Assembly: GCA_947476745.1 (NCBI GenBank)
Contig: CANJRG010000014.1
Location: 1 to 64,000, forward strand
DNA length: 64,000 bases
Direction: 5' to 3'
Origin: Acidimicrobiia bacterium
GTDB lineage: Bacteria; Actinomycetota; Acidimicrobiia; Acidimicrobiales; CAIXPF01
Positions within the stretch are counted from its first letter, which is position 1. Each line of letters begins with the position of its first letter. Position numbers and translations under genes: made by a program. The notes under the pieces are model-generated. The model made no database searches. It saw only the letters and a list, made by a program, of their open reading frames with translations, and was not told where the DNA came from. Below are positions 9,701 through 18,026 of the stretch, in pieces.

Positions 9701-12562
9701 GTCCGCTTCGTCGATCACCTGCCCGTGGCACCCTCGGGCAAGGTCGACCGGGGCGAGCTGCACCGGCTGCTGCAACCCCGGCCGACCCCGGCCACGCCGG
9801 CCAGGATCATCGCCCGGCTCGCCGGGGCGGAGCCGGACCGGCCGGCCTTCGTCACGGGCGACCGGACGGTCTGCCGTGGTGAGCTCGACGGGCTGGTCAC
9901 CGGCCTGGCCGGCCGTCTCAGTCGAGCCGGTGTCCGGCCGGGATCGTTGGTCGGGGTCACGGCCGAGGCCGGCGTCGGGCAGCTCGTCGCCCTGTTGGCG
10001 GTGCACCGTTGCGGGGCCGGCTATCTCCCCCTTCCGGCCGACCTGCCACCGGCCCGGCGCGACCTGCTGCTCGAGGACGTGGCGTTGACCCTCGTGATCG
10101 CCGACCGCATCGTCGACGGCCTGCCGGCCGGCCTTGCGGTCCTGCGTCTGGACGCCGGACACGGCGGGACCGAGGGCGAGACCGCGACCGGGGTCGGCCG
10201 GCCGAGCGAAACCGCCGACGGTGCAGCTACCGCGTCCGAGGTCGATGCCGGCCCCGACGACCTCGCCTACGTGATCGGCACCTCCGGTTCGACCGGACGT
10301 CCCTCCCCGGTTGCGGTGTCGCACCGGGCACTCGACGCGTTCGTCGGCGTCGCCATCACCCGCTACGGGCTCGGCCCGCAGGACCGTCTGCTGCGCTTCC
10401 ACTCCTACGGGTTCGACGCCTCCGTCGAGGAGATCTTCTGTACCCTCGCGGCCGGCGGCACCCTGGTGGACGACGCATGTCTGCGCCTCGGCGCCGTCGG
10501 GGACCTCCTGCGACATGCCGCCGAACAGGGTGTCACCGTGCTCGACCTGCCGACGAGCTATTGGCACGTCCTGGTGGACGAACTGCACGACGCCACGGTG
10601 CGCATGCCCGAATCGGTTCGCCTGGTGATCATCGGCGGCGCGGCCGCCGATCCCGACGCCGTCCGCCGCTGGCACCGGGTGGTGGGCGACCGGGTCCGCC
10701 TGATCAACACCTACGGGCCGACCGAGTGCACGGTGGCGGCCACCACCGCGGACCTCGTCCCCGGCGTGCTCGACGGCACCGGTCGGGTACCGATCGGCAT
10801 CGCGCTGCCGGGTGTGGCCACTCGGCTCGACGGGGCCGAGCTCCTACTGGGTGGACCGCAGCTCGCGCAGGGCTATCTGGGACGGCCCGAGCTCGACGCC
10901 GCGCGCTTCGTCACCCTCGACGGTACCCGCTGGTATCGCACCGGCGACCGCGTGGCGGTCCGACCCGACGGCGGGTTCGACTTCCTTGGACGGGTCGACG
11001 ACCAAGTGAAGATACGCGGGGTCCGCGTCGAACCGGGCGAGATCGAGGCCACCCTGCGTCGCCTGCCCGGCGTCCGCGATGCGGTGGTGCTCGGTCACCT
11101 CGGAGCCGACGGCCAACCGACCCTTACCGCCCATGTCGAGACCGCGGACCACACCGCAGCCGAGCTCCGGCGGGCCCTGGCGACACTGTTGCCCGTCGCG
11201 TTCGTCCCGACCGGCTTCGTCGTCCACCATCGGCTTCCCCGGACCCCCGGCGACAAACCCGACCGGGCCGCTCTCCGCGAGGCCGGACCGGCAGCGTCCG
11301 GGCAGGTCCAACCGGACGCCCCGGCAGACCCGCACCGTGCCGGCCCGGACCGCACCCACCCGGACCGTACCCACCCAGACCGTACCCACCCGGACCGTAC
11401 CCACCCAGACCGTACCGGTCCGGATTATCGGCCCGAGCCGATCGGAGCCGGCGACCGGTCCGACCGAGGGCCTGCCGCAGTCGACGACCTGGTGCAACTG
11501 TGGCGGGAGGTCCTCGACGAACCGGAGGCGGTCGCCGACACCGACTTCTTCGAGGCCGGTGGCCACTCGCTGCTCGCCGTGCGGCTGTTCGGCCTGCTCG
11601 AGCGTCGCCACGGGGTGTCGCTGCCGTTGAGCACCCTGTTCGAACACCCCACCCCGGCCACGCTGGCCTCCCGCCTGGCAGTCACCGTGCAGCCCACCCC
11701 TGCCGGGCGGACCACGCCGCCCCGCACCCCGGCAGAGGCATTGGCCGGTCCCTCGCAAGTACACGGGCGCGAACCGGCCACGTCGCGTTGGCGTGCCGGC
11801 CGCGATCCGGCGTCGTGGCTGGTGACCATGCGGCACGGTATGCAGGGGACCCCGTTGCACCTGGCGTTCCCGTCGGGGGGTTTCCTGTTCCACTACGAGC
11901 GGATGGTGGCGCACTACCCGGCGGGCCGGACCCTGCGCGGGGTCGAGGCTCGGGGCATCAGCGGCTCGGGGCGTTTCGCCCCGTCGGTCGAGGCCATGGG
12001 GATCGATGCGGCGTCGGCGATCCGTACCGCCGGCATCGACCGTCCGGTCCTGCTCGGCGGGTTCTCGTCCGGCGCACTTGTTGCCTTCGAGGCGGCACGT
12101 CGGTTGCTGCTGGCCGGTATCCCCGTCGCCGCCCTGGTGCTGCTCGACCCGCCCGCCGACTGGAACCGGATGACCCCGCCGCAGTGGTACCGGCGGCGCT
12201 CGGGCTTCCGGGCCGACCTCCAGCGCAAGCTGCAGCTGCGCGTGGCCGGCGTACGCGGCCGAACCGTCGACCCGGTCGTGCTGGGCATCCTCAACCATGT
12301 ACACCACCGCCGGGTGCTGCCCCGCTACCGACCGGCTCCGTTGCCCCGAGCCGTACCGGCCCTGCTGGTGCGCAGCGAGGACCGGCCCATGCAGCCTTGC
12401 GCCGGTCCGGCCGTCGAACGGTGGACCCTGCTCACCGGCGCAGTTCCGCAGCTGCTCACCGCCGCTGGCACCCACCTCGGCCCCGGCTCCTTCCTCCAGC
12501 CACCCCGGCTCGCGGCCGTGACCGTCGCCGTCGAACGCTTCCTCGACGAGTTCGACCGGTGA
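6791..12562 (+). CDS. Nonribosomal peptide synthetase, C-A-A-PCP-TE
   Basis: 1923 residues from GTG 6791, which overlaps the previous stop (GTGA). A condensation domain lies at about residues 30-450 with the active H172-H-L-A-I-D-G178. A first adenylation domain spans about 480-995: T-S-G-T near 640, N-L-Y-G-P-T-E-T, terminal S-G-K. A second adenylation domain follows directly, about 1000-1500: T-S-G-S-T-G-R-P near 1163, F-D-A-S-V-E-E, N-T-Y-G-P-T-E, Y-R-T-G-D, G-D-K. A single carrier domain has G-G-H-S, Ser1593. A type I thioesterase has G-F-S-S-G with Ser1759. No carrier was seen between the two A domains. The first A domain has an atypical phosphate loop (S-S-G-R-A-R-A) and no F-D-x-S motif. 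The product is probably a very short peptide or acylated amino acid released by the TE; substrates are not assigned. Confidence 0.88.
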   Translation: MTTVGPPQARHADLAAALDRARQRRAVGPVGPAVAPGAPVTIEAPLTAGQQQIWLGWALDPAHSLRHVRTLVVHGPLERAVLDAAVDEVLEHADALRCSYPLDGDLPRQRLHPSSEVPRRWRDAPDEPALRAVLAEAEAEAATPIDLRSTLPTTVTLVRRRSDEHLVLIVCHHLAIDGWSTTRLAAVLHRACRARTGDEHQAEPAPPRFLDVVAASPAASTDAADRHPVSGLLDGAEPIVRWTASPAGADLRLAVHQLDPAAVARLQSVADVADTTLFAVLLGTVFIVLGKACSLRRPLVGVPLANRPSRQAEAAIGRFSLLRFLAGDLRGEPTVGEVIARTGRALRTLLDPGAGPTAALLGPLTPAQRLLAGNVVVQLQNFDPAAGVAGAPHVVGSDLRADGTRVLSVTGELLADGSLRLVIRTMADPDAPAELTEVAGQIITGLHRAVRSTNLPWHALTDHARHDERTLPGTAPDAPLVAEPEGTVLDALRVCTSATPGATAVDDGQVTLTYAELASRAETVTATLLAAGLRPGETVAITGPRTAATVVAMVGTLAAGGVMMPLPTLLPPGALDERLAIGGARIELTTGGPSGRASMSLTLDTDGTVRSGPATTAAAIAAATATPVDRPEPTPGDPAYLFFTSGTSSGRARAVMGRHGSLRQFIDWQRRRFRIGTGDRVAMFTGLGGDVTLRNVFLPLLAGGCVVVAPDELDPLDAAAWLAAAGITVLHVTPTLAEHILRGMPSRPAEGSLCWTFFAGEPLTASLVRRWRGRMARPGAVVNLYGPTETTMARAAFLVPDVLDDEPLPVGWALPGSELLILDDDGEPVPSGMSGEVVIRTCHGTLGYRGDPEGWASRATYEPGTGVLRYRTRDRGHRRADGAVVVSGRLDDEVKIADVRIEPADIAARIRRVPGVAAAEVVVVRPGAAAGAAAEPSLAAAVVRTDPALTAAQLRRTLAEELPALALPRIVRFVDHLPVAPSGKVDRGELHRLLQPRPTPATPARIIARLAGAEPDRPAFVTGDRTVCRGELDGLVTGLAGRLSRAGVRPGSLVGVTAEAGVGQLVALLAVHRCGAGYLPLPADLPPARRDLLLEDVALTLVIADRIVDGLPAGLAVLRLDAGHGGTEGETATGVGRPSETADGAATASEVDAGPDDLAYVIGTSGSTGRPSPVAVSHRALDAFVGVAITRYGLGPQDRLLRFHSYGFDASVEEIFCTLAAGGTLVDDACLRLGAVGDLLRHAAEQGVTVLDLPTSYWHVLVDELHDATVRMPESVRLVIIGGAAADPDAVRRWHRVVGDRVRLINTYGPTECTVAATTADLVPGVLDGTGRVPIGIALPGVATRLDGAELLLGGPQLAQGYLGRPELDAARFVTLDGTRWYRTGDRVAVRPDGGFDFLGRVDDQVKIRGVRVEPGEIEATLRRLPGVRDAVVLGHLGADGQPTLTAHVETADHTAAELRRALATLLPVAFVPTGFVVHHRLPRTPGDKPDRAALREAGPAASGQVQPDAPADPHRAGPDRTHPDRTHPDRTHPDRTHPDRTGPDYRPEPIGAGDRSDRGPAAVDDLVQLWREVLDEPEAVADTDFFEAGGHSLLAVRLFGLLERRHGVSLPLSTLFEHPTPATLASRLAVTVQPTPAGRTTPPRTPAEALAGPSQVHGREPATSRWRAGRDPASWLVTMRHGMQGTPLHLAFPSGGFLFHYERMVAHYPAGRTLRGVEARGISGSGRFAPSVEAMGIDAASAIRTAGIDRPVLLGGFSSGALVAFEAARRLLLAGIPVAALVLLDPPADWNRMTPPQWYRRRSGFRADLQRKLQLRVAGVRGRTVDPVVLGILNHVHHRRVLPRYRPAPLPRAVPALLVRSEDRPMQPCAGPAVERWTLLTGAVPQLLTAAGTHLGPGSFLQPPRLAAVTVAVERFLDEFDR
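11345..11419 (+). repeat. In-frame 15-bp tandem repeat (5 units) in NRPS linker
   Basis: Five units encoding P-D-R-T-H (last one P-D-R-T-G) in the linker between the second adenylation domain and the carrier domain. Units alternate CCG/CCA for Pro. Confidence 0.93.
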
Positions 12563-13248
12563 CCGTGGCCGGCGGAACAACCCCTGGGACCCGCCCGTCC
12601 GGGGCGGAACCGACGGCCGGACTCGACCTGCCGGCCCGGACCGTCGTGCGGCACCTGCGGATCGGGCTCGGCCGGGGCGAGGACCCGGCCGCCGACCAGG
12701 ACGTGCTGTCCATCGACGAACGACTCCGAGCGGTCCGCTTCCACCACGACGACGACCGCCGGCGTTTCGTCCAGACCCGGATGGCGCTGCGGCACCTGGT
12801 CGGCGAGACGCTCGGACTCGAGCCGGCAGCAGTGGCGTTCACCACCGTGGGCCGCGGCCGGCCGGTCCTGAGCGGACCGGCGGCGCACTCGGGCCTGCAC
12901 GTCAGCGCCTCCCACACCGGCGATCACGGGGTCGTCGCGCTCGCCGCCCGCCCGATCGGAGTCGATGTCGAGCTCGTCCGACCGCAGGCCTGGGACCTGG
13001 ACCTGGCGTTGCGGGTCCTCAGCCCGGCAGAACTGGATTACATCGCCGGCGCTGCGGACCGCGACCTGGCATTCTTCCGCTGCTGGACCCGCAAGGAGGC
13101 CTTCGTCAAGACCGGTCACGACGGCCTGACCGACCGGCTACGCGCCCTCACCCTCACCCCGGGACCGAACCCGGCGGGTTTCGTGGTCACCGACCGGGTG
13201 CTCGAAGCGGGCGTCCACCTGGCCTGCGCCCACGCCCTGCCGGCCTGA
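12559..13248 (+). CDS. Sfp-type 4'-phosphopantetheinyl transferase
   Basis: 229 residues from a GTG that overlaps the NRPS stop. Family motifs are G-V-D-V-E (residues 134-138, Mg2+-binding Asp and Glu) and W-T-R-K-E-A-F-V-K (from residue 176). Upstream S-A-S-H-T-G-D-H also fits the CoA-binding fold. The enzyme moves the phosphopantetheine arm of CoA to carrier-domain serines. Its place as third gene of the operon says its targets are the carrier domains of the two genes before it (Ser582 of the ligase, Ser1593 of the NRPS). Confidence 0.92.
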   Translation: MTVAGGTTPGTRPSGAEPTAGLDLPARTVVRHLRIGLGRGEDPAADQDVLSIDERLRAVRFHHDDDRRRFVQTRMALRHLVGETLGLEPAAVAFTTVGRGRPVLSGPAAHSGLHVSASHTGDHGVVALAARPIGVDVELVRPQAWDLDLALRVLSPAELDYIAGAADRDLAFFRCWTRKEAFVKTGHDGLTDRLRALTLTPGPNPAGFVVTDRVLEAGVHLACAHALPA

Positions 13249-13298
13249 CCAGCCTCCCAGTCGGAGCAGTCGGACCGGCCGGACGGACGAGCCGGACC

Positions 13299-14300
13299 TC
13301 AGCGACGGACGCGGACGAACTTCTGCAGGGCGTGGCAGTCGAGCGGCACGAGCCCGGCCCGGCCGCCACCGGCGGCGATCACCTCACCGACGTAGAGGTC
13401 GCCGTGCGAGTCGGCCCACAGGCCGTGCGGGGCGAAGAAGCTCCCGGGTGCGCAGGCGTCGTCGTTGCCGAATCGGGTGACGATCTCGCCGTCGAGGGTG
13501 AACACCGAGACCCGCGCATGCGGGTCGTGCCCGGGCGGCCCGGCCGGTGCGGGCGCCATCATCGACGAGGGCATCTTCCCGGCCCGGTAGCCGAGCTCGG
13601 CGACGTAGCAGTTCTCGTCGGCGTCGATGTAGACGTCGTCGGGCCGCAGCACGTCGGTCCACTCGGTGAGGTAAGCACCCTCGGCGGTGAACACCTGGAT
13701 GCGCGAGTTCTCACGGTCGGCCACGTACACCCGGCCCGAGCGGTCCACGGCGATGCCGTGCGGCAGGCGGAACTGGCCCGGCCCGGTGCCGGGCTCGCCC
13801 CACGAGAAGCGGTGGTCGCCGTCGGGGCCAAACACGTGCACTGCGGCATTGCCGTACCCGTCGGCCACGTACAGCCGGCCGTCGGGGCCGGGCGCGGCGT
13901 TGGTGACCATGTTGAACGGGCCTGCGGAACGGGTGACCGGATGGGTCCAGGGCACGAAGCCGGTGTCGGAGGCCACCCCGGCCTGGCCGAGGGTACGGAT
14001 CAGGGTGCCATCGGTGCGCAGCACCCGCACGGTGTGGTCACCGTTGTCGGCGCAGTAGACGGTGTCGTCGGGGCCGATGCAGATGCCGTGGGCGTTGGTG
14101 AACACTCCCTCGCCCCAGGCGTCGAGGAACCGGCCGTCACGGTCGAACACGATGACGGGGTGCTCGCCCCGGCAGAACACGTACACCCGATCGGCGGAGT
14201 CGGTGGCAACCCCGGCGACGTCGACGAAGCTCCAGCCCTCGGGCAGCTGCTCCCAGCCCTGCACCACCTCGTACTCGATGCCCTGTGCGCCGGCGCCCAT
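13299..14300 (-). CDS. NHL-repeat beta-propeller protein
   Basis: 333 residues with repeated G-I-x-(V/I)-D-x-x-G-R-V-Y-V-A-D-x-x-N-x-R-I-Q-V-F blades typical of NHL repeats (for example H-G-I-A-V-D-R-S-G-R-V-Y-V-A-D). Other blades start at V-A-G-V-A-T-D-S-A-D and H-G-I-C-I-G-P-D-D. The start is ATG 14300 because GGGGGAG lies just upstream; longer in-frame extensions lack protein-like sequence. No signal peptide is seen. NHL propellers serve as binding scaffolds or, in the peptidyl-amidoglycolate lyase group, as enzymes; nothing here decides between these. It converges on the NRPS operon and is probably unrelated to it. Confidence 0.8.
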   Translation of the reverse strand: MGAGAQGIEYEVVQGWEQLPEGWSFVDVAGVATDSADRVYVFCRGEHPVIVFDRDGRFLDAWGEGVFTNAHGICIGPDDTVYCADNGDHTVRVLRTDGTLIRTLGQAGVASDTGFVPWTHPVTRSAGPFNMVTNAAPGPDGRLYVADGYGNAAVHVFGPDGDHRFSWGEPGTGPGQFRLPHGIAVDRSGRVYVADRENSRIQVFTAEGAYLTEWTDVLRPDDVYIDADENCYVAELGYRAGKMPSSMMAPAPAGPPGHDPHARVSVFTLDGEIVTRFGNDDACAPGSFFAPHGLWADSHGDLYVGEVIAAGGGRAGLVPLDCHALQKFVRVRR

Positions 14301-14452
14301 CGGATCTCCCCCTGCAGCCACACGTCCATACCATTTGGTACGGGTGGGAGCCGGCACCCGGCCGGATCGGCCTCGATCGTAGGCGGCCCCACCCCGACCC
14401 GGGGGCAGCGCCGGTCGAGGGCGCGGACCGAACGTTCCAAACCGCCGGCGGA

Positions 14453-15130
14453 TCAGAGGTGCAGGCCGCACTCCGTCTTGTCCTGGCCCGCCCAGCGGCC
14501 GGCACGGCGATCCTCGCCGGGAGCCACGGCCCGGGTGCACGGCCAGCACCCCACGGAGGGGTAACCCTGGTCGAGCAGCGGGTTGCGCACCACCCGGTGC
14601 TCACGGCTGTACGCCTCGACCCGCTCGTCGCTCCAGGTGGCGATGGGGTTGATCTTCACCAGGCCGCGGCGATCACGCTGCAGCACCGGCGTGCCGGCCC
14701 GCTCGACCGAATCGACCCGGCGCAGGCCGCTGAACCAGGCGGTACGGCCGGCCAGGGCCGCGTCGAGCGGCTGCACCTTGCGTTGGGCACAGCAGGCGTC
14801 CGGGTCGGTCTGCCACAGGTCGAGCTTCGGGGCGTCGGAGGAGACCACCACCAGCTGCGGGTGGTAGCGCCGGCGCACCTCGCCCAGCGTCTCGAGGGTC
14901 TCGGGGAAGTGGTAGCCGGTGTCGACGAAGACCACCGGCACGGTCGGGCACACCCCCAACACCAGGTCGACGAGGAGCGCCTCGGACAGCGAGGTGGTCA
15001 GCACCAAGCCGTCGCCGAAGGCCTCCACGGCCCAGGCGATGACGGTCTCGGCAGGGGCCGACTCGAACCGGTCGTTGAGCACGTCGAGATCGGCGGGGGT
15101 GAGCTGCAGCGAGGCGGGCGCGTACGACAT
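14453..15130 (-). CDS. cysH: Adenylylsulfate (APS) reductase, [4Fe-4S] type
   Basis: 225 residues. The Fe-S signature of the APS-reducing branch is complete: C113-C114 in a D-A-C-C-x-x-R-K-V-x-P-L context and C195-x-x-C198. The catalytic E-C-G-L-H is at the C-terminus (C221). The nucleotide-binding segment T-T-S-L-S-E is near residues 45-50. It reduces APS to sulfite with thioredoxin in assimilatory sulfate reduction. ATG 15130 is preferred over the adjacent TTG at 15133. Other sulfate-assimilation genes are not next to it here. The upstream region is unusually A+T rich for this DNA (see 15134-15180). Confidence 0.93.
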   Translation of the reverse strand: MSYAPASLQLTPADLDVLNDRFESAPAETVIAWAVEAFGDGLVLTTSLSEALLVDLVLGVCPTVPVVFVDTGYHFPETLETLGEVRRRYHPQLVVVSSDAPKLDLWQTDPDACCAQRKVQPLDAALAGRTAWFSGLRRVDSVERAGTPVLQRDRRGLVKINPIATWSDERVEAYSREHRVVRNPLLDQGYPSVGCWPCTRAVAPGEDRRAGRWAGQDKTECGLHL

Positions 15131-15133
15131 CAA

Positions 15134-15180
15134 GGATGACCTTAGCTATTCCTGACTATTGCAATCAACTTTATCTGCTT
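15134..15180 (-). promoter_or_regulatory. A+T-rich upstream region of cysH with a short direct repeat
   Basis: On the plus strand, CTATT-CCTGA-CTATT (two CTATT half-sites 10 bp apart) sits about 20 bp before the cysH start, next to a run poor in G+C. It may hold the promoter and a regulator site; no known operator was recognised. Confidence 0.3.
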
Positions 15181-15315
15181 TGAGGGTCGCAGCGGGCCCG
15201 AGTCGGGCCTGCAGAGCCCGGAGCCGGGCGGGCCGGTGAGCAGCCGCCCGCCGGCGGGGGTCCTCGGCGAGGGGTCGGCCTGTCAGCCCGGTGCCGGATC
15301 TGGAAGAGTGGCGGA

Positions 15316-16383
15316 ATGCGCTGTCTGCTGCTGATCGACCCCGGCGGTCGGGTGATCGTCGGTGACCTCGACAGCGGCGCCCGCTTCGCCTTCGACGACC
15401 TGCCCACCGCCGGCGGGGCCGGTGGCCGGACCCCCGCCCGGACCGCGGCCTGGTCACGAACCGGCCAGTGGACGGCCTGGGCCCTCGACGACGAGGACCC
15501 CGACGGCACCCGCGAGCTGCGCCTGCACGTGGAGGACACCGAGTCCAACCAGGTCCTGCTGCGCGGCGTCAGCGCGTTCTACCTGTGCCCCAGCCCGTGC
15601 GGTCGCTACCTCAGCCACCTGTCTCCCGGGCCGCTGGGCCTCGAGCTGACCGTGTCCGACATCGGCACCGGTGAGCTGCGCATCATCGAGCGCGGCCAGC
15701 CGCTGTTCTCGGCATGGTCGCCTGATGCCACGCAACTCGCGGTGCACGTCGGCGACCGGGTCCTCATCGCCCCGGCCGACGGCGGGGCCCCGGTGGTCCT
15801 CAGCGAGGACGCCGGCCGGTTCATCACGCCTTGGTGGACGCCGGACGGCACGGTCATCTTCGCCGACGGGGAGCAGCTGGTCAGCGCCCGTCCCGACGGC
15901 GAGATCACCCCGCTCGGGGTGCCGGCCGGGGCCGGACGGTTCTGCCTCGACCCCGACGGCAGGCGCATCGCCCTGCTGCACGCCGAGGAGGACCGCACCG
16001 CCCTCGTCATCGTCGACCTGCTCACCGGCGAACGCACCACCGTGACCACCGAGCCGACCGCGGCGTTCTTCTGGTCGCCCGATGCCCGACGGCTCGCCGC
16101 CGTGGTGCCGGCCGGCCCGAGCGAGCTGCAATGGATCGTGCACGACGGCGAGAGCGTCCGCCGGCTCGCACCGTTCCGGCCGTCCGTCACCTGGCTGCGT
16201 GACGTGCTGCCCTTCTTCGAGCAGTACGCCCAGAGCCATGCCGTGTGGTCCGCCGACAGCTGCCGGCTGGTGGCGCCTGCCGTGGACTCCGCCGGCTCGA
16301 CGCAGGCTGTGGTGCACACCGTCGACGGCCCGCCGATCATCGAGTACCTGTCCGGCGCTCGCCTCGCCTGGTGGGCGGACTGA
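15316..16383 (+). CDS. WD40/TolB-like beta-propeller protein, function unknown
   Basis: 355 residues without signal peptide or membrane helix. It has repeating strands of the form (F/A)-x-W-S-P-D-x-x-(Q/R)-L-A followed by V-L-I-x-x-D-G, seen near residues 133, 175, 250 and 310, as in WD40-like PD40 propellers. Likely a cytoplasmic propeller. No catalytic residues were recognised. Next gene downstream (CMD family) is 33 bp away on the same strand and may be cotranscribed. Confidence 0.68.
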   Translation: MRCLLLIDPGGRVIVGDLDSGARFAFDDLPTAGGAGGRTPARTAAWSRTGQWTAWALDDEDPDGTRELRLHVEDTESNQVLLRGVSAFYLCPSPCGRYLSHLSPGPLGLELTVSDIGTGELRIIERGQPLFSAWSPDATQLAVHVGDRVLIAPADGGAPVVLSEDAGRFITPWWTPDGTVIFADGEQLVSARPDGEITPLGVPAGAGRFCLDPDGRRIALLHAEEDRTALVIVDLLTGERTTVTTEPTAAFFWSPDARRLAAVVPAGPSELQWIVHDGESVRRLAPFRPSVTWLRDVLPFFEQYAQSHAVWSADSCRLVAPAVDSAGSTQAVVHTVDGPPIIEYLSGARLAWWAD

Positions 16384-16416
16384 CCCGCAGCCCAGAACAC
16401 GTCCCCGGAGGAACCC

Positions 16417-16977
16417 ATGGCCCGCATCGAACCCGTCGACGTCGACCAGCTACCCGAGCCCTACGGCAGCGTCTACCAGACGGTGATGATCGGCCGGAAC
16501 GGCCCGCGCATCAACCTGCACGGCACGGTCGGGCACTCCCCCTCGGTGCTGAGCGCGTTCGTCGCCTTCGCCAACGAGCTGCGCAACGGCACCGTGCTCG
16601 ACCCGCGGCTACGGGAGCTGACGATCCTCGCCGTCAGCCACGCCAAGGGCGCCGCCTACGAGTTCGGCAAGCACGCCAACCTGGCCCTCTCCCTGGGCGT
16701 GCCCCGAGCCCAGATCGACGCCCTCGAAGCCGGCGAGCCGCTGAGCGCCGCCGTGCAGGACGAGCGCTTCGACCAGGCGGGCCGGGCGGTGGTGGCCCTG
16801 GCCCGCGAGTCGGTGGCCGAGGTCCGCATCAGCGACGCCACCTGGGCCGCGGCCGCCGAGCACCTCGGCGAACGCGAGCTGATCGAGGTGCTGCTGCACG
16901 TCGGCATGTACTCGATGACCGCGCACCTCACCGAGGGCGTCGAGATCGACATCGAACCGTGGTTCGAACGCCGCTGA
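16417..16977 (+). CDS. Carboxymuconolactone decarboxylase (CMD/AhpD-like) family protein
   Basis: 186 residues, all-helical, with the CMD core at about residues 40-120 (R-L-R-E-L-T-I-L-A-V-S then Y-E-F-G-K-H-A-N-L-A). The position that carries the redox C-x-x-C in AhpD has no Cys here, so peroxidase-type thiol chemistry is unlikely. A GGAGG box lies 5-9 bp before ATG 16417. CMD proteins of this type often have unknown substrates; the neighbours do not identify one. Confidence 0.82.
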   Translation: MARIEPVDVDQLPEPYGSVYQTVMIGRNGPRINLHGTVGHSPSVLSAFVAFANELRNGTVLDPRLRELTILAVSHAKGAAYEFGKHANLALSLGVPRAQIDALEAGEPLSAAVQDERFDQAGRAVVALARESVAEVRISDATWAAAAEHLGERELIEVLLHVGMYSMTAHLTEGVEIDIEPWFERR

Positions 16978-17001
16978 GCCCGGCTCCCGGGCCGGCGCGG
17001 G

Positions 17002-17958
17002 TCAGACCAGCGGCATGACCTCGGCAGCGAAGGCCTCCATACGGGCCAACATGCGGTCGAGGTCGTTGGCGGTGACGTTGACCATCATCGTGGTCACCCC
17101 GGCATCGGCCAGCGCGGTGATGTCCTCGGCCCGCTGCTGCGGCGAACCGGTGAAGGCCAGGCGGCCGCCTTCGGGGCGGGTCCGCTCGGTCTCGTCGTGG
17201 AAGGCGCAGTTGTAGGCCAAGGCGATCGTCGACGGGTCGCGGCCGGCGTCGGTGGCCATGGCGACGAGCTTGTCGCGACGGGCGACGAACGCCTCCACGC
17301 TGTCCATGCGGAATTTGGGGTTGGTGCCGAAGGGGTACCAGCCGTCGCCGAGGGCCACCGTGCGGCGCAGTGCCGCCATGCTCTCGCCGCCCACCCACAC
17401 CGGCGGGTGCGGCTGCTGGACCGGCTTGGGGTCCGCGGCCACCTCGACGAAGCGGAAGAACTCGCCGTCGTAGCTGGCCCACTGCTCGGTCCACAGCCGC
17501 TTCATGATCGTCACGTACTCATCGGTAACCCGGCCCCGGGCATCGAAGTCGGGCAGGTTCAGGCCCTCGAACTCCTCGCGCATCCAACCGGCGCCGATAC
17601 CGACGATCACCCGGCCTTCCGACAGCACGTCGGTGGTGGCCAGCGACTTGGCCATGAACACCGGGTTGCGGTGGGGCACCACGATCACCGAGGTCAGCAG
17701 CTTGACCTTCTCGGTGGCGGCGGCCAACCACGACAGCAGGGTGAACTGCTCCATGCAGTCGGTGCTGCCGTCGGCCGACCAGGCGAACTCGCCGCTGTCG
17801 CTGTAGGGGTAGTTCGGGCTGATCTGCCGGGGTACCAGCAGATGGTCCGACACCGAGACCACCCCGTAGCCGAGGCGGTCGGCGGCGGCGGCGATGGTCC
17901 GCAGGGCCGACGGGGTCGCCAAAGGACCCCGGAACGGTGCGCTGAAACCGAACTGCAT
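17002..17958 (-). CDS. LLM-class flavin/F420-dependent oxidoreductase
   Basis: 318 residues with the luciferase-like TIM-barrel pattern: an F-G-F-S-A-P-F start, V-S-V-S-D-H-L-L-V-P, P-H-R-N-P-V-F-M-A-K-S-L-A-T-T-D-V-L-S, G-I-G-A-G-W-M-R-E-E-F and W-V-G-G-E-S. ATG 17958 follows GGAGG. In actinobacteria this family usually uses F420H2 or FMNH2. It converges on the CMD gene and diverges from the small NTF2-like gene. The substrate is not predictable. Confidence 0.85.
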   Translation of the reverse strand: MQFGFSAPFRGPLATPSALRTIAAAADRLGYGVVSVSDHLLVPRQISPNYPYSDSGEFAWSADGSTDCMEQFTLLSWLAAATEKVKLLTSVIVVPHRNPVFMAKSLATTDVLSEGRVIVGIGAGWMREEFEGLNLPDFDARGRVTDEYVTIMKRLWTEQWASYDGEFFRFVEVAADPKPVQQPHPPVWVGGESMAALRRTVALGDGWYPFGTNPKFRMDSVEAFVARRDKLVAMATDAGRDPSTIALAYNCAFHDETERTRPEGGRLAFTGSPQQRAEDITALADAGVTTMMVNVTANDLDRMLARMEAFAAEVMPLV

Positions 17959-18026
17959 GTGGACCTCCACGAGTCGTGCGCCGGGAACCTACCGCGCCGG
18001 CGCCGACGTCGTGCTAGGACGAGGCC

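Noticed and set aside
10009-12558. Long open frame leading into the PPTase gene
   Set aside because: It is a shadow of the NRPS gene; protein-like sequence begins only at GTG 12559, which overlaps the NRPS stop.
16417-16977. CMD-family gene as a redox AhpD partner of the selenoproteins
   Set aside because: It lacks the C-x-x-C and is 28 kb or more from either locus.
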